Shown: piece after piece, positions 26,784 through 34,915 of the stretch
Numbering within the stretch: the first letter of the stretch is position 1
Layout of the letters: the number at the start of each line of letters is the position of its first letter
NCBI GenBank assembly: GCA_900768795.1
Contig: CAAGEH010000023.1
Location: forward strand, 1-64,000
Direction of reading: 5' to 3'
From: an uncultured Collinsella sp.
Lineage (GTDB): Bacteria; Actinomycetota; Coriobacteriia; Coriobacteriales; Coriobacteriaceae
Length of the DNA: 64,000 nucleotides
The notes under the pieces: model-generated
The model's database searches: none
What the model saw: the letters and a program-made list of their open reading frames with translations, nothing else
What the model was told of the DNA's origin: nothing
Position numbers and translations under genes: made by a program

Positions 26784-27906
26784 GCCGGGAGAGCGCAGCC
26801 TTTTGGCGCACATCGATGCACAGCCTCGCGTACGCAGCTACCTTATGCGCTCGATTGAATCGGGCAGCACTGCCCAGTCGTTTTTATTTCTTGGTGCGCC
26901 CGGCGTAGGCAAGCTCGATGCTGCATGGGCGATGGCTCAGGCAATCGTGTGCGAGCGGGGCGGCTGCGGTGCATGCGACGACTGCATCCGCGCCGCGCAT
27001 CATACGCATCCCGATATCCATTACTACGCGCCCGAAAGCGCAACGGGATATCTCATCGCTCAAACGCGCGCTCTTATCGATGACGTTGCGCTTGCTCCGA
27101 TTCGCTCAAAATCGAAGGTCTACATTCTCGACCATGCGGAAAAGCTCCGGGCAAATACGGCGAACGCGCTGCTCAAAACGCTTGAGGAGCCGCCCGAGAA
27201 CGTGACGTTCATTCTTTTGGGCATTACCTCCGACACGATTTTGCCGACGATTGTGTCGCGCTGTCAATGCGTGCCGTTCCGGCCCGTTGCCCCCGAGGTC
27301 GCAATTGACGCTGTCGAGCGCGCGTGCGGCGTGCCGCGCGAACGTTGCCGTATGGCCGTCTCGGTTGCGGGGACTCCCGCTCGCGCCATCGATTTTCTTA
27401 AAAGCGCGGATCGTCAGGATTGCCGCCGCCAGGTCGTGCGCGCGCTGGGCATGCTTCCCAAAGACGATGCCACGGACGTGCTCGACGCGGCGCAAAGCCT
27501 CGCGGAGCTGGTGCTCATTCCCAAAAAGCAGCGGGACAAGCAGATCGATGAGGTCAAAAAGCAGAACGCCGACTATCTTTCACGTGGTGGAATCAAGCAG
27601 CTTGAGGACCGTACCAAGCGCGAACTCAACGCGCGCGAGCGTTCGGGTATCATGGAAATATTGGCGTGCACGCGTTCTGTCATGCGCGATGTGCTCACGC
27701 TTTCTGGAGGCGTTACGACCGAGGTCGTCAACGAGGACGTGCGTGATGTCGTCGAGCGCTTGGCTTCCCATGCGGATGTTGCGGCTGCCGTGGCATCCCT
27801 CGATGCCGTGAGCAAAGCGGAAGAGCGCGTTGCCAACAACGTTACCCCGCAGCTGGCCATCGAGGTCATGCTCTTTGATATCAGGAAGGCACTGACATGC
27901 CGTTAG
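26773..27906 (+). CDS. holB: DNA polymerase III subunit delta'
   Basis: This 377-residue clamp-loader subunit helps open the beta clamp at primed sites. LGAPGVGKLDAA is a Walker A-like motif in which the usual Thr/Ser after Lys is Leu, as is often seen in the non-hydrolysing delta' subunit. A zinc module (CERGGCGACDDC) follows, and KTLEEPPENVTFIL and IVSRCQ are typical sensor-side motifs. It overlaps tmk upstream and the PSP1 gene downstream, consistent with a tmk-holB-ricT operon. Confidence 0.93.
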   Translation: MPIKPGERSLLAHIDAQPRVRSYLMRSIESGSTAQSFLFLGAPGVGKLDAAWAMAQAIVCERGGCGACDDCIRAAHHTHPDIHYYAPESATGYLIAQTRALIDDVALAPIRSKSKVYILDHAEKLRANTANALLKTLEEPPENVTFILLGITSDTILPTIVSRCQCVPFRPVAPEVAIDAVERACGVPRERCRMAVSVAGTPARAIDFLKSADRQDCRRQVVRALGMLPKDDATDVLDAAQSLAELVLIPKKQRDKQIDEVKKQNADYLSRGGIKQLEDRTKRELNARERSGIMEILACTRSVMRDVLTLSGGVTTEVVNEDVRDVVERLASHADVAAAVASLDAVSKAEERVANNVTPQLAIEVMLFDIRKALTCR

Positions 27907-29510
27907 TCGTACCCGTTAAATTCAAATATTCCTCGCGTGACCTTTGGTTTGATCCGGGCGATCTCGATATTCTCAAAGCGGATTATGCGATTTGCTCGAC
28001 CGAGCGCGGCACCGAGATCGGACTCGTTACGGCAGACCCCTTTGACGTCCCCGTTGACGAGATCGGCCGTCCGCTGAAGCCCGTGCTGCGCGTCGCAACC
28101 GATACCGACCTCGAGCTCGCCGATGACCTTGCGATTCAGGGCGAGGAGGCCATGGGAGACTTCAGGGACCTTGTCGAGAAGAACAAGCTCGAGATGAAGC
28201 CCGTGGGCGTCGAGTATCTGTTCGGCGGAGAAAAAGCCGTGTTCTATTTTGCCGCTGAAGACCGTGTCGATTTTCGTCAGCTCGTCAAAGACCTGTCTGC
28301 GACGTTTCATATTCGCGTCGACATGCGCCAGATCGGCGTCCGCGATGAGACCCGTCTGGTCGGAGGCTACGCGCAATGCGGACAGGAGCTCTGCTGCGCG
28401 CGTTTCGGCGGCCAGTTCGAGCCCGTTTCAATTCGTATGGCAAAGGAGCAGGATCTTCCGCTCAATTCCTCCAAGATTTCGGGCGTCTGCGGTCGTTTGA
28501 TGTGCTGCCTGCGGTATGAGTTTGAGGCATACAAGGACTTCAAGAGCCGTGCGCCCAAAAAGAAGACGCTGATTGACACGCCGTTGGGAAAAGCGCGCAT
28601 TCAGGAGTACAACACCCCGCGTGAGCAGCTCGTTCTTCGTCTTGAGAACGGCAAGACGTTCCGTGTGAATCTGGCCGATATGACCTGCAGCGAAGGCGGA
28701 AAGAAGAGGGCGGAGGAGCAGGGCTGCCGTTGCCGTCCCGATTGCGTGACGCGGGACGTGCTCGAGCGTATCGATTCGGCGGAGATGAGGCTCGCGCTGC
28801 TCGAGCTCGATCGCGAAAACGGTGTCGATGTGGGCGATGGTCTCTCGAGCGCCGATCGGCTTGATGCGACGAACACATCGTCGCGACGCAAGCGCACGGG
28901 GTCGAACGAGGGCTCGCGTGGTCGCGGTCGTTCGACTTCGGGCGCCGCAGCGGAGCAGGCGCCTACGCGTCGCCGTCGCAAGCGCTCGGTGTCGGCCGGT
29001 TCCGAAGACACGCAGACGATGTCGTCTCATCCTTCGTCTCAGAACAACAACACCCGCGGGGGCGGTATGAATCCCACACGCCGTCGCCGTCGTCATATGT
29101 CTGCCGAGGAGCGCGATGAGGCATTTAAGTCTGCGGCGCAGGCATCTGACTCCGAAGGCGGCAAGGGCGGAAAGTCTATTGCAAGTGAGCAGGGCGCTAA
29201 ACAGGCCGAGAATGAGCATTCGCAGCGTCCTCGCCGTCGCCGTCACACGCAGGCGCCGTCGCATAAGCCCGAAACGCAGTCTGTTGCCGACCAGGTTGCA
29301 GACGGCGAGGTGAAGGTCACGCGTCGTCGCCCGGGCGATGGGGGCGGAGCCGGTCGGGCACATTCTCGCGCTTCCGAGCAGAGCGGTCGCGAGGCGAACT
29401 CCGAAGGCGGACAGTCGCAAAAGCGTCGCCGTCGCCGTCGTTCGCGTAAGCCGCGCCAAGATGGCGGAGCGCCCGAGACCGGTTCGCAGGGTAAAGGCCA
29501 AAGCGAATAG
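27897..29510 (+). CDS. ricT: PSP1-domain protein, RicT/YaaT homologue with Arg-rich tail
   Basis: A 537-residue protein. Residues 1 to about 285 are a PSP1/RicT domain with the conserved cysteines C161, C166, C167 (CGQELCC) and C198, C203, C204 (CGRLMCC), plus C264, C277, C279 and C283. In Bacillus subtilis RicT acts with RicA and RicF, binds iron-sulfur clusters and tunes RNase Y cleavage and development. Residues about 320-537 are a low-complexity tail with repeated basic blocks (RRRKRS, TRRRRRH, RPRRRRH, KRRRRRRSRK) between Ser/Gly/Glu stretches, so it probably binds RNA. Bacillus RicT lacks such a tail. The ATG overlaps the last ten bases of holB. A terminator follows. Confidence 0.9.
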   Translation: MPLVVPVKFKYSSRDLWFDPGDLDILKADYAICSTERGTEIGLVTADPFDVPVDEIGRPLKPVLRVATDTDLELADDLAIQGEEAMGDFRDLVEKNKLEMKPVGVEYLFGGEKAVFYFAAEDRVDFRQLVKDLSATFHIRVDMRQIGVRDETRLVGGYAQCGQELCCARFGGQFEPVSIRMAKEQDLPLNSSKISGVCGRLMCCLRYEFEAYKDFKSRAPKKKTLIDTPLGKARIQEYNTPREQLVLRLENGKTFRVNLADMTCSEGGKKRAEEQGCRCRPDCVTRDVLERIDSAEMRLALLELDRENGVDVGDGLSSADRLDATNTSSRRKRTGSNEGSRGRGRSTSGAAAEQAPTRRRRKRSVSAGSEDTQTMSSHPSSQNNNTRGGGMNPTRRRRRHMSAEERDEAFKSAAQASDSEGGKGGKSIASEQGAKQAENEHSQRPRRRRHTQAPSHKPETQSVADQVADGEVKVTRRRPGDGGGAGRAHSRASEQSGREANSEGGQSQKRRRRRRSRKPRQDGGAPETGSQGKGQSE

Positions 29511-29571
29511 CGCAAGCGAGCCGTTTCTCTTGGATTGAACCCGTTCGATCGGGGTACAACGAAAACAATTG

Positions 29572-29602
29572 CCCTCCTCAGCACGTGCCGGGGAGGGTTT
29601 TA
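29572..29602 (+). terminator. Terminator hairpin that also covers the comF ribosome-binding site
   Basis: CCCTCC (29572-29577) pairs with GGAGGG (29592-29597) around GCACGTGC, followed by TTTTAT. The 3' arm GGAGGG is also the best ribosome-binding site for the ATG at 29602. Confidence 0.7.
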
Positions 29603-30495
29603 TGTTTTGGATGCCCACGAGCGCCGATGCGGAACGATTCCCATGCAGGAACTCTTCTAACGACGTTGACCAAACTGCGCGCAGAATTCCTTTTACCGAT
29701 GCAGAAGAGCCGTCTGCCGTTTTATCGCGCAGGGTGGCACATGAATCTGCATGGGCTGCCGCCCACTATCTTGTGCTCGAGATGCTGTCACCAACGCGTT
29801 GTGCCGGATGCGAGCGCGCAGGGCAGCTTCTCTGCGACAGATGCCTGTCGGAGTTCAAGCTCATCGATCCCGTTCATGCATGCCTCAGATGCGGCGCGCC
29901 GCATGGCGACATGCTCTGCACGGAATGTGAGCGCGATGCGCTTCATGCCGAGAAACATGAACTCATGCAGGTAGATGGACTCAACCGCTGCTTGGCGATG
30001 GCGACGTTTGCGCAGCCGCTCTCACGCATTATCCGTATGTATAAAGACGGGGGCGAGCGCAGGCTTGCACCGCTGCTCGCCGATCTGCTCGTGCAGACAG
30101 CGACGCATGCGCAGGAAATGGCGCCTGTTCGCTATGGCGGTTTTCTCGACGATGCGGAGGCGATCGTGTTCGTTCCTGCTACTGCGACGGCGTATCGGCG
30201 TAGAGGTTTTGACCATATGGAGGCAATTGCTCGGGAGGTTTCCAACCTAGCGGAAATCGAGCTTGTCGATGCACTGGCCAAGTATGGAACGTCCGATCAG
30301 CGTGAACTTGGCCGTGCGGAACGCCTGCGCGCAGCGCGGCAATCGTACAGATGCATATGCGATGTGGCGAACAAAAACGTCGTGCTCATCGACGACGTCA
30401 TTACCACCGGAGCGACCATGCGCGCGGCGGCGTCTGTGCTCAAGGCTGCGGGTGCGGCTCACGTGGACGGGCTGGCTCTCGCTAGAGTTTGGTAA
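29602..30495 (+). CDS. comF: ComF family phosphoribosyltransferase-like protein
   Basis: ComF proteins support DNA uptake and recombination in competent bacteria. A zinc-finger region (CAGCERAG, CDRC, CLRCGAPHG, CTEC) is followed by a PRTase fold with FVPATATAYRRRGFDH and the PRPP loop VVLIDDVITTGAT. From ATG 29602 the protein has 297 residues, with about 55 non-conserved residues before the usual ComF start. The true start may lie further in, for example a GTG near 29740. The best ribosome-binding site is inside the terminator hairpin of the upstream gene. Confidence 0.88.
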   Translation: MFWMPTSADAERFPCRNSSNDVDQTARRIPFTDAEEPSAVLSRRVAHESAWAAAHYLVLEMLSPTRCAGCERAGQLLCDRCLSEFKLIDPVHACLRCGAPHGDMLCTECERDALHAEKHELMQVDGLNRCLAMATFAQPLSRIIRMYKDGGERRLAPLLADLLVQTATHAQEMAPVRYGGFLDDAEAIVFVPATATAYRRRGFDHMEAIAREVSNLAEIELVDALAKYGTSDQRELGRAERLRAARQSYRCICDVANKNVVLIDDVITTGATMRAAASVLKAAGAAHVDGLALARVW

Positions 30496-30529
30496 ACGAC
30501 ATGTTTTACCTGTGGATTTGTTCCGGTGC

Positions 30530-30538
30530 TGGTATAAT
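30530..30538 (+). promoter_or_regulatory. Extended -10 promoter
   Basis: TGGTATAAT is a consensus -10 (TATAAT, 30533-30538) with the TGn extension. No strong -35 is seen. It lies 35 bases after the comF stop codon and would start transcription near 30545. Confidence 0.65.
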
Positions 30539-30544
30539 CCTCTC

Positions 30545-30845
30545 GTTCCTTCCAGGCTGTGGTTGCGGGCGGGCGCATGCCCTTCCAAGTCCAAGACAGA
30601 CGCGGTCAAAGGGATCCACGTAAGCGACCGCGTGCGCGCGGCGCGATCATGGCGCGTTCTAGATGTAAGTCGCACCGTTCGTTCTACTTCTTGAGGCAAT
30701 ACCGTCTCGCGAGCGAGCGGACTAGTCGTGAGGGCGGTTGCGGCCGCTCGAGCAAACGTCCCAGTGCGCTAGTGTGGGGTCAAATACCAGGTCAGCTGGG
30801 GGGAACATCAAGCGGTCGCTTCGCCTGCGGTCGACGGGTGAGAGA
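30545..30845 (+). ncRNA. Candidate structured RNA, possibly raiA-type
   Basis: About 300 GC-rich bases between comF and the lipoprotein gene carry no convincing ORF but several perfect stems: GGGC/GCCC (30571-30582), ACGCGGTC/GACCGCGT (30600-30607 with 30626-30633) and CGAGCGG/CCGCTCG (30714-30720 with 30744-30750). A strong extended -10 lies just upstream. I recall that the raiA RNA motif of Actinobacteria and Firmicutes lies near comFC and raiA/hpf genes; here hpf is 1.4 kb downstream and comF directly upstream. Identity is inferred from location and structure only. It could be a long leader of the lipoprotein gene. Confidence 0.4.
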
Positions 30846-30860
30846 GGTCAGGATGGGACC

Positions 30861-31904
30861 ATGGCTCTAAATACAGGAAACGGCATGCGCCGCGTGCTCG
30901 CGATTGCTCTTTCTGCCGCCGTTACATTCGGCATGAGCGGATGCACGTTTAACTTGCCTTCCGTTTCGTCTGTTAAAGATGATGCAGTCGAGCAAGAGGT
31001 CTCCAACGACTATCTGCTTACGCCCGGAACGCTTACGGTCGCGCTCGATGAGCATGCGGCTCCCCTTGCGGCAAAAGACGGCGAAGGGAATCTTGTAGGC
31101 TATCAGGTGGATGTCGCGTCAGCGCTTGCGCAAAACCTGGGGCTCAAGGTTGCATTTGTCGATTCCGCGTCTGCTTCCGATGCTCTCAAGGGCAAAGCCG
31201 ACGTCTTTATCGGTGCCTCTCATGCGGACGAGAGTTCCGACCTTGAGGTCAAATGCAATATCATGCAGGATTCGACCGCCGTTTTCGGTATCCCGCGCTC
31301 AAATTCCAAGGTCGTTTCGTCTAAGGTGCTTTCAAAAAGCACCGTGGGTGTCCAAGAGACCTCTGCGTCTCAGGGCGCGCTCAACAAAGTGGGCATCAAA
31401 GCCAAGCAGAAAACCTATCAGAGCATCAACGATTGTTTTAAGGGGCTCGCTTCCGGCGAGGTTCAGTATGTAGTTTGCGATGCCGCTTCGGGCGCGTACG
31501 TGGCGCGCGCGTACGCCGGGGTCTCCTTTATGGGAACGATTTCCGCTGCGGATACCACGGGAATTGCCGTTCCGGCAAAGGCATCCGGCCTTGCCAAGGC
31601 GATTTCTACCGAATTCGACAGTATGTCCGCAGGCGGTCTGCTCGATGCCATCCGCACTAAATGGTTCGGTTCGCTTCCCTCGGATCTGTCTCAATCTCAG
31701 ATTTCCGGGGTGACCGTATCGGGTTCCGGCGATTCTCCCGACTCAGACTCCTCTTCCGATTCGTCTGGCTCTGGCGATTCTTCCGATTCGGATGCATCCT
31801 CCGGTTCATCGAGCTCCGACAGCAAAAAATCCAAGGGTTCCGATGCTGCGGAGGACACCTCTAAGACTTCGACGATTACGGATGCGGATATCAATTCGCT
31901 TTAG
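30861..31904 (+). CDS. Solute-binding-like lipoprotein with Ser/Asp-rich tail
   Basis: A 347-residue lipoprotein. Residues 1-27 are a signal peptide ending in a lipobox-like FGMSGC with C28. The middle (about 50-280) looks like a family 3 amino-acid-binding protein: LTVALDEHAAPLAAKDGEGN, YQVDVASALAQNLGLKVAFV and a second lobe with YVVCDAASGAYVARA. The C-terminal 60 residues are almost entirely Ser, Asp, Gly and Lys, unlike ordinary binding proteins, which end after the second lobe. No ABC permease or ATPase gene is adjacent, so it may be an orphan binding or sensory protein. Start at ATG 30861 after an AGGATGGG stretch. Confidence 0.8.
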   Translation: MALNTGNGMRRVLAIALSAAVTFGMSGCTFNLPSVSSVKDDAVEQEVSNDYLLTPGTLTVALDEHAAPLAAKDGEGNLVGYQVDVASALAQNLGLKVAFVDSASASDALKGKADVFIGASHADESSDLEVKCNIMQDSTAVFGIPRSNSKVVSSKVLSKSTVGVQETSASQGALNKVGIKAKQKTYQSINDCFKGLASGEVQYVVCDAASGAYVARAYAGVSFMGTISAADTTGIAVPAKASGLAKAISTEFDSMSAGGLLDAIRTKWFGSLPSDLSQSQISGVTVSGSGDSPDSDSSSDSSGSGDSSDSDASSGSSSSDSKKSKGSDAAEDTSKTSTITDADINSL

Positions 31905-32204
31905 TCCACTGCTGTCTGCACGTTCAATAAAGCTGATTGCTGCTGTCGAGAACGGGCCCGTGCGCGAGCGATATTTGAACGTAAATTCATATTCTGGGTA
32001 CCGGGGGCGCTGCTGCATTGTTGCATTGGCGCCCCTACCTGCATATGGATAATAAAGCGAACAAGTGCAAGAGGTTTTACCGAGCTATCGGCGCACGGTC
32101 GTTTGTATTTCGTGAACGGGTGAATCACTTTTGTAAAGCAATTGACAAGGCTCTTTGGGTACAAACTAGGCACCTGCAAACCCCCTATGCGATTGGAACA
32201 TGTC
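31905..32204. other. Intergenic region upstream of hpf
   Basis: It holds a hairpin at 32003-32036 (GGGGCGC/GCGCCCC) without a clear T tail, and a consensus -35 TTGACA at 32142-32147. With 17-base spacing the -10 would be ACTAGG-like and weak. No small gene is supported. Confidence 0.5.
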
Positions 32205-32789
32205 ATGGATATTACGGTTTCGGGACGCAAGACCACGGTAACCGATGCCCTGCGCGCACACGTAGACGAGAAGATCGGCGAAGCCCTCAAGGTATTTGAT
32301 ATCGAGCCTATGACGACCGATGTGGTGCTTCGCTATGAGAAGAATCCTTCCAACCCTTCACCTGCCATCGTTGAGGTCACGGTTCGCGCACGCGGCTCCG
32401 TCATTCGCGTAGCCGAGCACGGCGCCGATATGTACGCCGCTATCGATGAAGCTGCGGACAAGGTCACGCGTCAGCTCCGTAAGTTCAAGACCAAGATCGT
32501 CGACAATCGTCAACAAGGTGCCAGTGCCGCGGAGGTCGCACCCGTCGAGCCCGTCTCCGACCTTGCAGACCTGCTGCTTCCCGAGGACGAGGATGATCTG
32601 CTCGTGCGTGAGAAGTTCATCGACCTTACGCCGATGACCGAGGAGCAGGCACTTGTTGAGACCGATTTGCTTGGGCATGACTTCTATGTGTTCGAAAACG
32701 CTACGACCGGCCTTATCAATGTGGTATATCACCGTAAGAATGGTGGATATGGCATCATCAAGCCCAAGATTGAGTCGATTGACGAGTAA
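32205..32789 (+). CDS. hpf: Ribosome hibernation promoting factor, long form
   Basis: A 194-residue long HPF, which inactivates ribosomes in stationary phase and pairs 70S particles into 100S dimers. The N-terminal domain (1 to about 100; ITVSGRKTTVTDALRAHVDEK) binds the 30S decoding region. An acidic linker follows, and the C-terminal dimerisation domain (about 138-194) shows VREKFIDLTPMTEEQA and FYVFENATTGLINVVYHRK. ATG 32205 fits the family N-terminus; the frame opens at 32142. A terminator follows, so it appears monocistronic. Confidence 0.95.
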   Translation: MDITVSGRKTTVTDALRAHVDEKIGEALKVFDIEPMTTDVVLRYEKNPSNPSPAIVEVTVRARGSVIRVAEHGADMYAAIDEAADKVTRQLRKFKTKIVDNRQQGASAAEVAPVEPVSDLADLLLPEDEDDLLVREKFIDLTPMTEEQALVETDLLGHDFYVFENATTGLINVVYHRKNGGYGIIKPKIESIDE

Positions 32790-32818
32790 AATAGATAAAC
32801 TTGCATGAGTTTATGGAT

Positions 32819-32855
32819 GGCGGTCATCCCATGTGGGGTGGCCGCCTCGTTGTTT
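32819..32855 (+). terminator. Terminator of hpf
   Basis: Stem GGCGGTCATCCC/GGGGTGGCCGCC with two wobble pairs and an ATGT loop, followed by a T-rich tail. It ends 13 bases before the degV start and lies next to its ribosome-binding site. Confidence 0.82.
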
Positions 32856-32868
32856 GAAGGGTTATCGC

Positions 32869-33819
32869 ATGAGCCTAAATCTTCAGCGCTCTGACCGTTG
32901 CCGTATCGTCGTGGATACCTGCTGTGACTTCAGTCCCGAAATCGCGGCCAACCTTGATGTCGATATCCTCGGTTTTCCCTACATTTTGAATGGCGAGGAG
33001 CATACCGACGATATCTGGAATTCGATTACTCCCAAGCAGTTTTACGACCAAATGCGCGAGGGCGCCACGGTTTCGACATCTGCCGTTTCGCTCGGACGCT
33101 ATGTCGAGTTCTTTACCGAATGCGCTAAAGAGGGCACGCCTACGGTGTACTTCTGCTTCACGTCTGCGCTTTCGTCGAGCTATAACTCTGCCTGCCAGGC
33201 AGCGGAGGCAGTGCGTGCCGACAACCCGGATTTTGAGCTGTATGTCGTCGACAATGCGCTGCCGTGCGCGTGCGGTGAACTTTTGGCAATTGAGGCCGTT
33301 CGTCAGCGTGCTGCCGGTCTCACGGCAAAGCAGCTGGTAGATTGGGCAAACGAGGCAAAAACGTACGTTCACGGGTACTTTACACTTGAGAATTTCGATG
33401 CCCTTGCCGCTGGTGGCCGTATTCCTCCCGCAGCCGCTCAGCTCACGAGCAAACTCGACGTCAAGCCCGAGCTTTCGTTTGACTTGGCGGGTTCTCTCTC
33501 GCTCATCGGTATCAATCGCGGCCGCAAGAAGGCCCTTAAATCGCTTGTCAAATCGTTCCATGAGAATTATGAGCCCGATGCGGCAATGCCCATCGCCATC
33601 ATGACGGCGGATTCCGAAAAGGACGGAGATTGGCTCGAGGGCGCCATCCATAAAGAGGATGGCTGCGCGGACGTTACGATTATTCGAAGTGCTGTTGGCC
33701 CCACGATCGGTTCACACGTTGGTCCCGGCATGGTCGCCATCGCGTTTTGGGGTAAGAACCGTGCGGATAAGGCATCGCTTTCCGACCGTATCGCGGCGCG
33801 CGTGCGCGGCGGTAATTAA
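32869..33819 (+). CDS. DegV family fatty-acid-binding protein
   Basis: A 316-residue DegV (FakB-like) protein. These bind a fatty acid and present it to a FakA kinase in Gram-positive bacteria. It shows RIVVDTCCDFSPE at the N-terminus, a TVSTSAVSLGRYVEFF loop, CFTSALSSSYNSA and GGRIPPA. A C-terminal IGSHVGPGMVAIAFWG is also typical. GAAGG lies seven bases before ATG 32869. No fakA partner is in the window. The bound lipid is unknown. Confidence 0.92.
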   Translation: MSLNLQRSDRCRIVVDTCCDFSPEIAANLDVDILGFPYILNGEEHTDDIWNSITPKQFYDQMREGATVSTSAVSLGRYVEFFTECAKEGTPTVYFCFTSALSSSYNSACQAAEAVRADNPDFELYVVDNALPCACGELLAIEAVRQRAAGLTAKQLVDWANEAKTYVHGYFTLENFDALAAGGRIPPAAAQLTSKLDVKPELSFDLAGSLSLIGINRGRKKALKSLVKSFHENYEPDAAMPIAIMTADSEKDGDWLEGAIHKEDGCADVTIIRSAVGPTIGSHVGPGMVAIAFWGKNRADKASLSDRIAARVRGGN

Positions 33820-33865
33820 ATCAAGGTGCAGGTAAATCGCATCGATTCATCCAGAAGGGCTGGGA

Positions 33866-34912
33866 ATGGCAAGTAAACTCAAGGTCGCTTTCATCGGCAC
33901 GGGCATCATGGGCGCGCCCATTGCCGAGCATATTCTCAAGGCGGGCTACCCGCTAACGGTTTTCAACCGCACAAAATCCAAGGCAGATAAGCTGATCGAT
34001 GCGGGCGCTGTCTGGGCTGAGTCCGCTACCGAGGCGGTTGAGTCCGCCGATGTCGTCTTTACCATGGTCGGGTTCCCGGCGGAGGTCGAGGAGCTGTACC
34101 TTGCGGGCGACGGACTGCTTGCGGCGTCAAAACCCGGTGCATATCTGATTGACCTCACGACGAGTGCACCCGAGCTTGCTCGTGACATTGCCGAAGCGGC
34201 ACAGGTCGAAGGTCGTTTTGCCTTTGATTGCCCCGTTACGGGCGGCGAGTCGGGTGCTATTGCGGGAACGCTTACTGCCATCATCGGAGCCACCGAGCGC
34301 GATGTCGCTCCGATCGCCCCGCTGCTCGATACGTTTACATCGAGGATTTTCTATTTCAACGGACCGGGTAAGGGCCAGGCGGCAAAGCTCGCCAACCAGG
34401 TGGCTCTTGCTTCCTCGATGGTCGGCATGGCCGACGCGCTTGCATTTGCCGAGCAAGCGGGTCTCGATGTTGAGGAGACGCGCGATATGATTTTGACCGG
34501 CACGGGTAAGTCGGGCGCGATGGAGCAGCTTGCCCCCAAGGCGCTCGATGGCGATTACAAGCCCGGTTTCATGGTCCAGCATTTTCTCAAGGATTTGCGT
34601 CTGGCACTTTCGTATGCCGAAGATCGCGAGCTTGCGCTCCCGGGTGCCGATACGGCGTTCACGCTTTACGACATGCTCGATGCCATCGGTGGGTCGGGAC
34701 TGGGCACGCAGGCTATTACGCTGCTGTATCAGGAAGAGCGCGATGCCGTTGCCGCCGGTCTCGATTGGTCGCTGTATCAGGTTCCCGAACACGCGGATCA
34801 CGAGTGCACTTGCGGCCACGACCACGATTCGGAGCATGGAGATGGCTGCTGCTGCGACGGGCACGGTCATGGCCACGGCGAGGGCGGCTGCGGTTGCCAT
34901 GATGAGGCATAG
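33866..34912 (+). CDS. 3-Hydroxyisobutyrate dehydrogenase-family reductase with His/Cys-rich tail
   Basis: A 348-residue beta-hydroxyacid dehydrogenase. The Rossmann motif is AFIGTGIMGAPIA (9-21), the substrate region is DCPVTGGESGA (about 121-131) and the catalytic Lys is K174 in GQAAKLANQ. The normal family fold ends near residue 305. The last 40 residues (309-348) hold nine His and seven Cys (HECTCGHDHD, CCCDGHGHGHG, GCGCH), a tail like those of SlyD or metal chaperones. It probably binds zinc, nickel or copper. The reaction substrate is unknown (2-hydroxy-3-oxopropionate, 3-hydroxyisobutyrate or succinic semialdehyde are the usual ones). AAGGG lies six bases before the ATG. It precedes a membrane protein gene by three bases. 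Confidence 0.87.
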   Translation: MASKLKVAFIGTGIMGAPIAEHILKAGYPLTVFNRTKSKADKLIDAGAVWAESATEAVESADVVFTMVGFPAEVEELYLAGDGLLAASKPGAYLIDLTTSAPELARDIAEAAQVEGRFAFDCPVTGGESGAIAGTLTAIIGATERDVAPIAPLLDTFTSRIFYFNGPGKGQAAKLANQVALASSMVGMADALAFAEQAGLDVEETRDMILTGTGKSGAMEQLAPKALDGDYKPGFMVQHFLKDLRLALSYAEDRELALPGADTAFTLYDMLDAIGGSGLGTQAITLLYQEERDAVAAGLDWSLYQVPEHADHECTCGHDHDSEHGDGCCCDGHGHGHGEGGCGCHDEA

Positions 34913-34915
34913 CCT

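Noticed and set aside
29536..29560. A GTTCGATC stretch like a tRNA T-loop
   Set aside because: No acceptor or anticodon arm can be formed around it.
28428..29618. A 396-residue minus-strand frame opposite the PSP1 gene
   Set aside because: It mirrors the Arg-rich tail codons and shows only Leu/Arg/Thr-rich, motif-free sequence.
30559..30870. A 103-residue plus-strand ORF in the comF-lipoprotein gap
   Set aside because: Arg/Gly/Ser-rich, no ribosome-binding site, and it overlaps the stems of the candidate structured RNA and the lipoprotein start.
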